A stretch of DNA of 64,000 nucleotides from Chrysopilus asiliformis (taxonomy: Eukaryota > Arthropoda > Insecta > Diptera > Rhagionidae): NCBI GenBank assembly GCA_964034945.1, contig OZ035962.1, positions 25,169,030 through 25,233,029 of the forward strand. Reading direction: 5' to 3'. The translations under genes were made by a program, and so were the position numbers. The notes under the pieces are model-generated. The model ran no database searches. It saw only the letters and a list, made by a program, of their open reading frames with translations, and had not been told where the DNA came from. Below are positions 1 to 10,165 of the stretch, piece by piece. Positions within the stretch are counted from its first letter, which is position 1, and the number at the start of each line of letters is the position of its first letter.

Positions 1-605
1 AACCGAATCGTTTTGGAAATAATTCGAGAGGGTTTCAAGGAAATAAAACCATTGAGAAATTTTCAAAAAACCGAACCATTTTAGAGAAAATATTGAAGAT
101 TTTCAAGAAAATCGAACCATTTTTCATAACGTGAAAACGTTTTCAAGAAAATCGAAGGGTTTTGAAAAAAATGAACCATTTTCGAGATAATACGAAAGGT
201 TTTCAAGAAAAGGCGACCATTTTCAAGAAAATAGGAGAAGTTTCTACTTTTATTTTCGACATGTTTTTAAGAATCTAGAATTATTTTCCAGAAAATGCAG
301 ACGTTTTAAAGAGAGGTATTTTAGAAAATCTGCCAATGTTTCAGAAAATCGTGAGGTTTTTAAGGAAATCGAACTATTTTTGAGAAAATCGAGTAATTTT
401 TAACGAAATTAAACCGTTCTCAAGAAAACACCAGAGGTTTCCAAGAAGATCAAATGTTTTCAAGAACCGTTTTCAAGAAAGCCAAACTATTTTTAAGAAA
501 ATACTGAAGATTTTCAAATAAGCCAAACCGTTTTCGAGAAAATTGAAAGATTTTCAAGAAAGAGGTTTTTTTTTTTAAAAAAGTCGAACCGTTTTTAACA
601 AAATC
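1..605. repeat. Degenerate A/T-rich minisatellite cut by the window edge
   Basis: Imperfect repeats of roughly 20-30 bases run through this block. The recurring words are ttttcaagaaaatcgaacc, cattttcgag and gaaaggttttcaag. Unit length and phase drift, so this is an old, diverged array. It begins before base 1, so its true length is unknown. The small minus-strand open frame inside it is a translation of the repeat (Phe/Lys/Asn-rich) and I do not treat it as a gene. Confidence 0.75.
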
Positions 606-2881
606 AAGATCGAATTCGATATGTACGAAAAAATTCAAAAGATTGTGATTTTATTTAGTTTAGTTTTTGTGCATGTTCGTTAAAGAAAAGTCGAAAGAAA
701 TATTACAAAGAAAAACGCGGAACAGAAATTTAATTTTAATTTGGCCGGATTCACAATTCCAAACCCAATATAATAAAATAGAATTAACTATCATAAAGTT
801 TGTATAAAAAGTAAAAGGGATTTTATTGAAACAAAAATCTAACAAAAAAATATTTAAATTGGATTTGTTAAAATTGTATTCAGAAAACTCCATCGAATTG
901 TAAATTTATAATTCCTATACAACTTCAAGATGAATACAACAAAATAAAAATTCAACAATACAAAGTGATAAAATAAAAATTATCATAATCAAGAAAATCT
1001 CCATCATTGATCGTGGATCACTCTCGCTTTTACTTGAAATGATTTATCGTGACATTCTCAATATTTCTATTAATTAACAAATCAGTCAAACGCTTTTCCA
1101 GCTCGATCGAATCGAAATCCGTGATAAAAATCGGCGCCATTCACTGCGAAACTGGCGTACGATCACGACTGCGAGCATTTTCACGATCACGTCCAAGAAC
1201 AAAAGCCCTAAGTTACTCTCTATATTTAAATACAGGCATCTATATAGATACTAAAAAGACATGAAAATCACGAAAACAACAAAGTTTTCTTAATGTTTTC
1301 CGTAGTTTCATGCATGAATCTAAAATTAATCGACAAGTTTTCAAATTATCTCAAGTCCCCAAGAGATCATTTTCATAAAAGTTCAAAGTATTTTTTTTTT
1401 GTTTTGTTGTCAATGTTTTAATTTGTCCAAGCGATTCATTTTTTTTTAACTATTTTTGGCTTTTGTTCGCCTGACTTGCATAGTTTGCGTCCAAAAACTG
1501 ACCACTTTCACCATCGATTCGATTGGAGTATAAGAAAAGTGCGCCGCAGAAAAAAAAATTTCGTCTCCGAAAAGTTCAAAAACTCGAGAGATTTAGAAAT
1601 TTAGGGAAATTACGTTTTTTGGCGGATCTTTACTAATACGGCGGATAACCGATCAATAAATATATCTTCACATAAGCAGCTATAGCTACTTTTATCTACT
1701 CATTCAACGTAAGTTACGATAGTATCGAATTAATCACCTGTAGAGTTTTATATTATTATTATCGCAGCTAATTTCCCAGCTAATGTGGAGATTTTTTTTG
1801 ATTTTTACCAGAAGCACTAATGAAAGAAACCGCAACAAAAAACTTATCATTTGATGGAGTATTTTTTCCTGAAAATCCGGTGTGAAATAGAAGCTGCTTC
1901 GAATAAAAATTGGTAAAAGTGAATTTTTGTAATTTATCTAAAGATTTATCACTTTTTAACGGATATCGATCGGTGAATATTTGTCCCATCCATTTATGAA
2001 TTTGAATTGCATTTTGCATTTGAAAATATTCCATCATCATTGCACGTGGATGTATTTTAAAAACTCGGTTGAATTTTAAATTTAATCAATGTAAAGCACA
2101 ACTGCTATCAATTTTATGAAATTGACGCGTCTCCATGGCGTCTGCTAACTTGCAGTAATAGTTTTTGTTTTTTTTTTTAAATATCTCAGAATGAAAATAT
2201 TTTATGTGTGGGGACGACGGCTCATACTGATTCTGAAAACTATGCAAGTTTTCTACATGCCAACACAGTAGATTCTCTAAAGTTTACTTGGGTTTGCATT
2301 GTAATTGTTTATCACGATATGGAAAGCATCCACCCTCGTGGATCGGCTGGGGTGTATAAAAATTCTCTGGCTGAGGCTCACGTGGATTCACACGAGATTT
2401 AACCCTTTCGGTACATGTTTTTTTCTATGGGTTTTAAAAATACTCTCTATACAAATTAATGATATTTAAGCTGTTAGTATTCATTTAAAACAAAAAAAAG
2501 AAAAAAAAATATTAAAAATTTTAATTTTTTTTAAATACGTCCACTGTGGTCCAGCTTTCTACTGAAAAAATCAAAATTGGGTCAAAAATGCACTTAATGG
2601 AGCACTGAATGAGAATAGAGTGTTAAAAATAAATAAATAATAAGACAATTCAAATTTTTTAGCATACCGAAAGGGTTAAGGTAGCTTTGCAGTTGGTTTA
2701 TTTCAGGTCAAGGCTGTTAGAGGAGTATAGATAAGTGACATTTTTGAAAACTAAGTTTTTCCAATGAATTTGTAATTTTGTGAAATCGATTGCTGTAAAA
2801 TAATACTCCTAGTTATACCTAACTGAATTTTTAGCACGACTAAATGGTAGAAAAGCTCTGGCCCGAACACCATAGTTAGTG
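606..2881. other. Non-coding upstream DNA, no gene seen
   Basis: AT-rich sequence upstream of the first recognised Pdp1 exon. It holds only short random-looking open frames and homopolymer runs. Two CACGTG E-boxes lie at 2043-2048 and 2379-2384. Their number is what chance would give across the window, so I do not call them regulatory. No repeat boundary or gene signature was seen. Confidence 0.5.
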
Positions 2882-3132
2882 CACGCAGAGAACGAATTAA
2901 AAAAAACTGACTATTTTATAATGGAGAATAGTGACTATTGCTAAAATAGTCAATTCAACCACAAAATAGTCAATTTAACCACAAAATAGTTAATTTTTAC
3001 TACTAAGTAGTTAAATTTATTGTAAAAATACCCGATTTTGACAATTTTTGTGATTGAAATTAACTATTTAAGCAATAGTCACGATTCCCCATTATAAAAT
3101 GGTTAGATTTACTTTTTTTTTTCTCCGCGTGT
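2882..3132. repeat. Fold-back MITE-like element, CGCAGAG family, copy 1
   Basis: The element starts cacgcagagaa and ends ttctccgcgtgt, so the two ends are inverted copies of each other. Inside, both arms carry ctattttataatgg/ccattataaaat and blocks of the type aaaatagtcaatt, so the whole 250 bases can fold. A second copy with the same order of blocks lies at 24844-25085. No open frame is present, which suggests a non-autonomous DNA transposon. The parent family is unknown to me. Confidence 0.65.
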
Positions 3133-4724
3133 AAAAATTGCTTGTGTTTTCCCCTTGTTGTCACGGAGAAAAAAACTGTCTCTTTCATTTTATTCCATCT
3201 ATTTTTACGTTCAAAAATGAATGGTGATTTTTTGATTACAAGCTGCTACCAATATTATTATTTCAACAACTTTTTTTGCCCATTCAACAATAGTTTTAGT
3301 CAATATTAACAATTTTTCCACATTTTCAATGAAAAAAAAACGTTTAAGACCCCCACTTAAAAATGCTACGTAGAAAGGTATCCCGTATATCAATTTCAGT
3401 CTCATTAAAAATGATTAAAGAATGTCCCATATTAAAAAAGGGTTTTATTGCAAGAAAGTTGTCAGGAATTTTCTCTTCAATATCAATATTTGTGATGTGA
3501 AAAAAAACCCAAAACACAGGAAAAACAATAAAAATCAAGACTACAAACCAAAGAGTCGGAATAAAAATTAAATTTTAATAAAAACGCAAAACAAAAGCCA
3601 CATTCAGTGCAATCAGGCGCTAAATTACATTTTTACAAATGAAATTCACCACTTTTTCGTTTATTACTCATTTTGAATGAAAGTGAAATACGGGAAAAGG
3701 TAAAAACAACAGCGTGGGTAAAAAAAACCGACGACCAAGTGGAGAAAAAAATCTGAAATTAAAGTGTAAACTTTAAACTGGCACAGTGAACAGTAGCTCA
3801 ATTGTATGATGACGTCGCGGAGGGCTGTGCCACAGGGAAAATTAACCTCTCAAGCATCAAAACTTGGAAAAAAGGTATGTTGCACTCGCAAACAACAATC
3901 CGAAGTACGAGGCAACAACGAGGGTCCAAAACTATTCCCCTGAGGTACCCCACATTCAAACTCTATATGCGATCTTCAAATGAGATGCCCACAAAAGTCG
4001 AAAGTGAAAGAAAGAAATACCGAAGAAGGAAGTAAATAAGACAACAGTCATCCACATAAGTAAGTAAAATGCTTTCGATTTCATCGGATGGAACACTTAC
4101 TGACTTTAACCAGTATTCTCTGATCCGAATGTTGGCTGGTGTGGTTGATGGGCCACATTTTATCCGAGTATGTACTCCATTCGTACGTACGAATCACAGC
4201 ATAAAAAACCATAAACATTAGCATATACTTGCAGTTATGTTGAATACTTCACGTAGCAGTACAAATTTTTCATTATTTATCTCTTTTTTCGTGAATTGAG
4301 CTCGTGTTTGAGTCGAGATAGATTCTCGGGATGAGGAAAGGTGACCGCGGCAGGTACCTAAACGACCAGAAAAAACATTAACGATGGTAAAAAGTGAAAT
4401 GAGTTGATGAACGATGACGACAGCCTATAGTAATATTAAATACTGTGAGCTGTTACAATTTTTTTGTGCACAAAAATTCGAACGGGATCCACTGAATTTT
4501 CGGAAATCGGTCAAAAATGAAAGGCCCTTTTCCCTTTGTTTTTGTTTTAGGGAGTCACAAAAGTGAAATTTTCATCAAAGGAAACGCAGTAAGATTTAAA
4601 TGTCTTTTTTAGAGACTTTTCAGTAGATTTTAAGGTACAACAAAGTAGATTTCAAGATTTTTATAGATTTTTCAGTGAATTTTAGGGCCATTAGGCCGAA
4701 ATTATAAATTTTGGCTTACTAATA
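3133..4724. other. Non-coding DNA, no gene seen
   Basis: AT-rich spacer. At 3164 the words cggagaaaaaaactg resemble one end of the CGCAGAG element just upstream, so a further half-copy may lie here. I see no coding signature, RNA gene or clear regulatory site. Small open frames at 3211-3538 and 3802-4035 have no recognisable domain. Confidence 0.45.
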
Positions 4725-5128
4725 GATTGCCAATATTGTTTTTGTTCAAATCCGGGACATATAATCGGGAAGAGGGGCGCGACGGGGAAAGGGAAATTGT
4801 TAATACCTCGAAAAAAATCGGAAAGCACGAAACAAATCAAAGCGGCGCATGCGGAAAAACTATGTTACGTTCCAACTCTTATCCAAAAGAACTCTTCGCT
4901 CAATTTTGGTGGTATTTTTTCTTTAGAACACAACAGACGTTGGTCCACAGGCAAAATTTCTAGAGGCAACTTATAATATATTTAATTTAGCTATAAAATA
5001 CGCCGCAGGTGATTTTTGAAAAATTAAGACACGACAAAAATTTGGGACAAAAATTTAAATTCCGGGACGACGGAACAACATACCTAAAACCGGGTCGGTC
5101 CCGGCGAATCTGGAACGAATGGTGAGAC
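4725..5128. repeat. GGGTGACC-family TIR element, copy A (diverged)
   Basis: About 400 bases that line up from end to end with the copy at 27715-28158. Shared blocks in order are: caaatccgggacat/gaatccgggacag, a purine block with ggcgcga, taatacctcgaaa, aagcggcgca, ggtggtattttttct, aaaatacgccgcagg, gacaaaaatttaaat, and gggacgacggaacaacat leading to ccggcgaatc. The termini are degraded (gattgcc and ggtgagac in place of gggtgacc and ggtcaccc), and the left end is preceded by TA. No coding capacity is seen, so it is probably a non-autonomous DNA transposon. Confidence 0.65.
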
Positions 5129-5193
5129 TCCGTCAACATAAACGTCAATCTAATTTTTGGATTGTAAAATACTCCAGGATTTTTTTTGTAGAA

Positions 5194-5218
5194 GTGTGAC
5201 ATATTTTATGGACAGCTC
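5194..5218 (+). repeat. Dispersed end motif GTGTGACATATTTTATGGACAG
   Basis: One of at least eight copies in this window of a 20-25 base motif, consensus AGCGTGACGTATTTTATGGACAGCC. At 14746-14898 and 62770-63064 two copies face each other as terminal inverted repeats, so single copies such as this one are probably relic ends of the same mobile family. Confidence 0.5.
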
Positions 5219-5261
5219 CTTATCTCAGTTCGCAATTAAATACAGAGCTTTTTAACCCCAA

Positions 5262-5486
5262 TAACTCACGAGTCACGAAATACACCTAGCAAAACTCTGG
5301 AGTGGTATTCCGAAACTTGTCTCAATCGTTTGCTTCGAGTTAGAAGAAAAAGCGATATTGGCTATCTCTGTTTCGCCCTGCCGTTTATTATGGTCGAAAC
5401 AGAGACAGCGAATACTACTTTTTCTTCTAACTCGAAACAAGCGCTTGAAACAAATTACGGAATACCACTCCTGGTTCGTGAGTTAT
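5262..5486. repeat. Long fold-back (inverted-repeat) element
   Basis: The left arm ends at 5375 and the right arm starts at 5395, with a 19-base spacer (ccctgccgtttattatggt). Both arms contain, in mirror order, ataactcacga, ggagtggtattccg, ttcgagttagaagaaaaag and ctctgtttcg. The left arm has about 20 extra bases near 5274-5296. The arms are roughly 80-90% identical by eye. No open frame is present. It is best explained as a fold-back MITE; a transcribed hairpin is an alternative. Confidence 0.75.
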
Positions 5487-8400
5487 CGCAGGTGATGTAA
5501 AAAAAACTTGAAAAAACTATGGAAACTCTAGAAAAACTTGAAAAACCGATCACTAGCTCGTGAATTATCGCGACTTTAATTTAGAAATAACTGCCTGGAA
5601 AACCTGTTTAGCTATTGTTGTGAAAATTTTGTTGGAAAATTTCTAACTGAGTGCTTTCAACGAAAAAAATCAGATTTTTGCAAAACGAGACGTCACACAT
5701 CAAAATCCAATTTCCAAATGTTTATCTTGGAAAACTTTGTATGTTTTTAGATTAAGTCTTAAGAAATTAATTCTCAAACCTATTTTGTTTAGAAAAAAAA
5801 ATATTGGCAACGTTGCCAATTCTTTCCAAACAAAACAATAAAATTAACTATAGAGGCTTCTATTGACGTTTTATGTGCACATATGATTAGTCTCGTGAGT
5901 ATGACTTATTTACTAGCTTCACATAGTCGAAAAAAACATCAACATCGCTGGTTGTCATGTCCGCTGAAAAACCAATGTCCAGCATGGGTGCAAAAACATT
6001 TTTTTTAATAAATAAAGAGCAAGTCCACATATGATGAATCAAGCTTTTCGCTTGGCTTTTCGGTTCGCTTCAATTTCTCTCAGCATAGATAGATTCGCTA
6101 TATTTCTATGATGTATGCTAAATATGTTTTTTTTTATTATGTGCACATAATCAAACATTTCCATATCCAACTCCGCATAAAATACTCCCACTTTTTGTTG
6201 CTAGGGTGGCTTTACAGTTGTGTCGGATGTAAATTCGCTTCAAATGAGTATTCAAAAAGCTGTAAAGTCGATGGGTGAATTTGAGGGTTGAAAAGATGGT
6301 AGGGACGGTAGGTTCCGGCTAGTTTGAAAGCTTACAAATGTCAGTAATTCGCCAAACAACTCCATTTGAAGCTTTGAGATATGAAGAAGTGATTTTCCCA
6401 CCATTTCTACGGAAAATGTGGCGGCTTTGAACTGTGGGTAGGGAAGCCTTTTAGCGGTATAATACTGACTATAATGAAATACGCGAAAATGGAGAGGTAC
6501 TCTGTGGGGTGGTGGGCAAGGTTGCTGATGGGAAACTAATGGGCAATGTTGCTAATGTTGCTGTTGTTTCTATCCAACATTGTTGCAGTGTTAGATAAGC
6601 CAAATGTTTGTTGATTTCTTTAACTCTCGCATATATAGCTTTTTTTCTATTCTGCACAATCCAACATCATCTGATTGTGAATTTGAACTTCTTATGTTTC
6701 GCGGCTTAAGACGTCGTTGCTGTGCGGCGAAATCGATGCTCGTTTCGAATTCCAAGTCGGACTAAGTTGAAGTTGTATATCCATAGCATAGCCACCGGAC
6801 AAGTATCGGCTGGGCTGGAGACTCGGAAATATAGCGAATCGTATCAAAAGTTTTGGGCTCTCGCCTCATTCGGGTTTTGGTTGTTTTGGTTAATGCATCG
6901 CGTGTATCGTGTATCCTATAATAGTTAGTAAGATTTTTCGAATCGTAAATACAGCCGCATGCACAAATAACCATCTGTTGAAAGGAAAAATTATAGATAA
7001 TTCATCAATTTTGTTTTTCGCTAGGTGAATTACAGTTTTTCCAGAATTTCCTTTGGAATTTCCCGCCAAATTGTTTTCTATTTTTAACGCTAAAAATATT
7101 TCGAAAAAAACGAACTGTATTTTAACTAAAGCAACCAAATTCCTCGATTACCGCGATCGCAAATGGACGAGATTTTAGTGCTCGAAAATGCCGATGCAGT
7201 GGCAACACTTTTGATCGTTGATCAACAATAGCCGAGATCCTTTTAGCAAGGACTACACCCGTGTGGATTGTGGATGTGATAAAGTGAAAATTAACTAAAG
7301 TGAACATACCGGATCTAGAATTTCGTTGGTTTTTTTTTTCAATTTCTGCCCTTCAAATTGGATTTTTTATTCTGTTTCGTTCGAAATTGATATCGACGAA
7401 AAAATAATTTTTTATCACAATTTATTGTTCAACATATGTGAATTGCTGTCGGGCTCTATGATACTCAGTAAATTTGATATTAGAAATTGGATTAGTGTTG
7501 CTGTGCTCTCAAGCTTAAAAGTTCTATAGACTATCGCGTGTTTTTCAAAGTAAGAAAAAAAAAATCTAACTATATTTGAAGACTTGGCGGTATGATTTTC
7601 TCGCTCTCTGGTGATATTCACACAAGAAACAATTCTATGTATACATAGTGCGATACTATCGTTATTTTGTCGGGGTTTGAATGTTTCTTTTTTTTTTGCT
7701 TCTCAAGTTTAACTAAGAAGAATATAATACGCGAATATACCAAGTTCTAAAGTGAATAAATTTTGAGATTGTATTTGAGAGAGTTCTATGCTTAAATTCT
7801 AGTTTACTGAAAGTGGTCGGTTTTTTTTTTGCAAAGTTGCTCTTTTTCTGATGGACGGAAAGATGAAAAAAAAAATACAGAACTTAACAATATACAACAC
7901 TTAATCGAAATGATCATTTGAAACGCATGGGATAACACGTACAAGGTCAAACTTTTTTTAATGTTTAGATACGAGTATCTATATAGCTGTGGTTCTCTTG
8001 CTAATTTGAATTGAATATTCTACTAGTATGCTGTTTATGTGACCGGAGTTTCATTCAAAAACACTGACTTCAGCTGGACTTTTTAGACAATCGGTTTATA
8101 TGTGTGTGTGGGTGTGTTCTTAAAATTGAGCTGCTCAGCTGATGATATTCTAAAAAAGACTGTTTGTTCGCAGCAACATAGAACAAGTTATTTCGATCTC
8201 ACAGCTTAAAGTTATTAATTACTAAACAAATTTTCTTGTTTTGTTTTTCACTTGTTTTGGAAAAAGAAAAAAAAATTGTCTAGTGGGTGTATGCCTCAGT
8301 GCGAGTTTTTTTTGCATAAAAAAAAATGTGTTTGCCGTTTGAAACGTCAAATTTGGATATTTTGACGTTGTGTTTGTTTATCTTTTAATGTTTTTTTTCG

Positions 8401-8551
8401 CTTTAAAGAAACTACGAAATTTTACTAAAAAAATCCCGAATTTCAAAGATAATTATTGACATATGTTCGGGCGAGTACTTTGTTGACAGTTGTTTTTTTT
8501 TTTGAAAATTTCACAAGAAAACAATTCTTATTTATTTAAAAAAATTCCTGT
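5487..8551. other. Upstream non-coding DNA of Pdp1
   Basis: It holds a perfect 18-base palindrome at 5803-5820 and otherwise AT-rich unique-looking DNA. Open frames of 60-80 codons on both strands at 6469-7621 overlap each other and show no domain, so I leave them uncalled. The last few hundred bases before 8552 should include the 5' UTR or an upstream intron of the Pdp1 transcript. I cannot place a transcription start or TATA box with confidence. A possible splice acceptor (cacaag after a T-rich stretch) lies near 8516. Confidence 0.4.
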
Positions 8552-8722
8552 ATGAAACTCTGTATGAATGAAATCCGTATTAATGAGAATGGAATATCAG
8601 TTACCGCCTCAGCAATCGATACAAATCGGTCCACCCGCACCAACATCCTCGCCACATTTACAAATTTTGCAAAATGTCCATCAGCAACATCAGCAGCAGC
8701 AGCAACAGCAACAGATTCTTAA
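8552..8722 (+). promoter_or_regulatory. Overlapping upstream ORF ahead of the Pdp1 start
   Basis: ATGs at 8552 and 8564 lie in one frame, different from the Pdp1 frame. They open 57 codons including the stop at 8720-8722, overlapping the start of Pdp1. The 8568 ATG directly follows a TGA in its own frame. If a transcript contains this leader, ribosomes would meet the out-of-frame ATGs first, so the uORF could dampen Pdp1 translation. Whether the leader is used in this form is inference. Confidence 0.35.
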
Positions 8723-9162
8723 CTCTATGCAACCACCGCCACCCTTGCCGTCGCTAAGTACGCTACCCCTACAGGTTGTTCATAATTTACCCCATTTAGC
8801 GAATGCCACAGCCAATGGACAAACGATCAATTTGACCAATAATACTGGCAATACAAATGGTAGCAATAATACAAACAACAACAGCAATAGTAATAATAGC
8901 AATAATAGTAGCAACAATAATAATCAGGGGCAGCAGACAGTGACATTACCACCACCTAGCCAAATATTGCACCATCATTTGCATCATTTGGTAAATAATA
9001 ATAATAGTAATAATAACAATAATAATCATACCCCGAATCATAATACAAACAATATTAATAATCATAATGGAAATAATACAAATGGCGGCACCAATGAGGA
9101 TAGCAACCGGTGGACACAATTCCAAGTGCAGCAGCTATGGAGACATCATGCATATCTCAATG
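8568..9162 (+). CDS. Pdp1: Pdp1 first recognised coding exon (Gln/Asn-rich N-terminus)
   Basis: The exon encodes 198 residues plus one base (phase 1) and ends at an AATG/GTAAAC donor (intron starts 9163). An in-frame TGA at 8565-8567 closes the frame upstream, so translation starts at one of three in-frame ATGs: 8568, 8583 or 8589. The 8589 ATG (MEYQLPPQQ) has the best context, with A at -3 and G at +4. The protein shows a short poly-Gln tract (about residues 39-50), then Asn-rich stretches near 89-118 and 142-175, and ends in NRWTQFQVQQLWRHHAYLN, which I remember as the conserved block before the first shared splice in fly Pdp1. The low-complexity part is probably a disordered transactivation segment. 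Other Pdp1 isoforms are known to use other first exons; I could not find those here. Reading through the donor would add a 20-residue tail ending at 9224. Confidence 0.85.
8689..8721 (+). repeat. CAG/CAA poly-glutamine microsatellite inside Pdp1 exon
   Basis: A mixed CAG/CAA run encodes the poly-Gln segment of Pdp1. AAT/AAC codon runs follow at about 8838-8930 and 8990-9095. The mixed codons should make the tracts fairly stable, but they remain candidates for length polymorphism. Confidence 0.8.
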
Positions 9163-9224
9163 GTAAACGTCCTTTTCCAACAAAATTATTCCTTATTGAA
9201 AATTTGTCTTTATTAGAAATTTGA

Positions 9225-10062
9225 AAAATGGTGGTGGTTATCAATGATGTTTGAAGTTTTCCTGCAATATTTTTCTTTGGTATGGCAACGCTGTAGAAAA
9301 TTTCTATCTGGCAATGCTGCTGTGGCGGAAAAAATCATGAAGCCATGAATGAAATTGTCATGAATATTGAATAATAGAAAAAACCACGTTTTACGCACAT
9401 TGATTTCGTCTGGCAATGCTGTAAGAGATTTCAAAAAAATATACGTCGAATTTCCTTTACTCGAGGCCTCAACTGGGCATAAATTTGGCATATGCCAAAT
9501 AAACTAGGATGAGCATACATCCTCGAAAGGTCCCCGATTCCTAGGTACGCCACTGCATATGCTCGCCTGTCTCTGTCACCATCAAAATGCTGGATTTTCA
9601 GAATTTTTCTTTCTTTTGACATCTAAAAAGATTAGGAAACTTCTATCTCCACTAAACACCCCCTTCCCCTTCCCCCTCCTCATCAAATTCCCCTCCCCGC
9701 AAACCATCTTGATGCTTTATCCTGATTTTATTATTGTATTTCAAAGATTTTTTTTTGTGGATTCTTTCATAATTTGGAAATCAATCTCAGCCAAGAATAA
9801 TTTAATCTGACAATGCTATATAGAAATTTTGTTTGGTAACGCCGGCAAGATTAATTGCAATACGCTACCTGACTGACAAATAATTTTACTTTTGAGTAAT
9901 TGAAGCAGAATTGCCAGAACCATATGGCGGCAAAATTTGATTTCACCACAAGCACAGGAGCTGGAAGGCAACCGAAAAGCTCCATAAATTACTAAAAATT
10001 ATAGCAGAAAATTCAAATGTGTATCAAACCGGCTGCAAAAAAAATACGATTCTCCCTCAAAA
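9225..10062. other. Intronic non-coding DNA
   Basis: AT-rich intron sequence. Small overlapping open frames on both strands around 9213-9810 show no domain and are not called. A recurring phrase, tggcaatgctgt/ggcaacgctg, appears at 9281, 9310, 9411 and 9830, which may mark a degraded dispersed repeat. Confidence 0.35.
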
Positions 10063-10165
10063 CCCAAGCAAATCAAAAGTTTGTCAAGTTGGTGTCGCGA
10101 CCATAAAGTCACTAAATTAGGGCAAATTTAAGACGCGTCGACCATTTTACGACTTCTTCTGGTAC
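10063..10165. repeat. CCCAAG hairpin-family relic
   Basis: It begins cccaagcaaatcaaaag and contains gtgtcgcgaccataaagtc and cgaccattttacgac. These match the blocks of the clean copy at 34211-34308 (cccaaggagcacaaaagg, cgcgacgaccactt). The right end has decayed, so the boundary is approximate. Confidence 0.45.
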
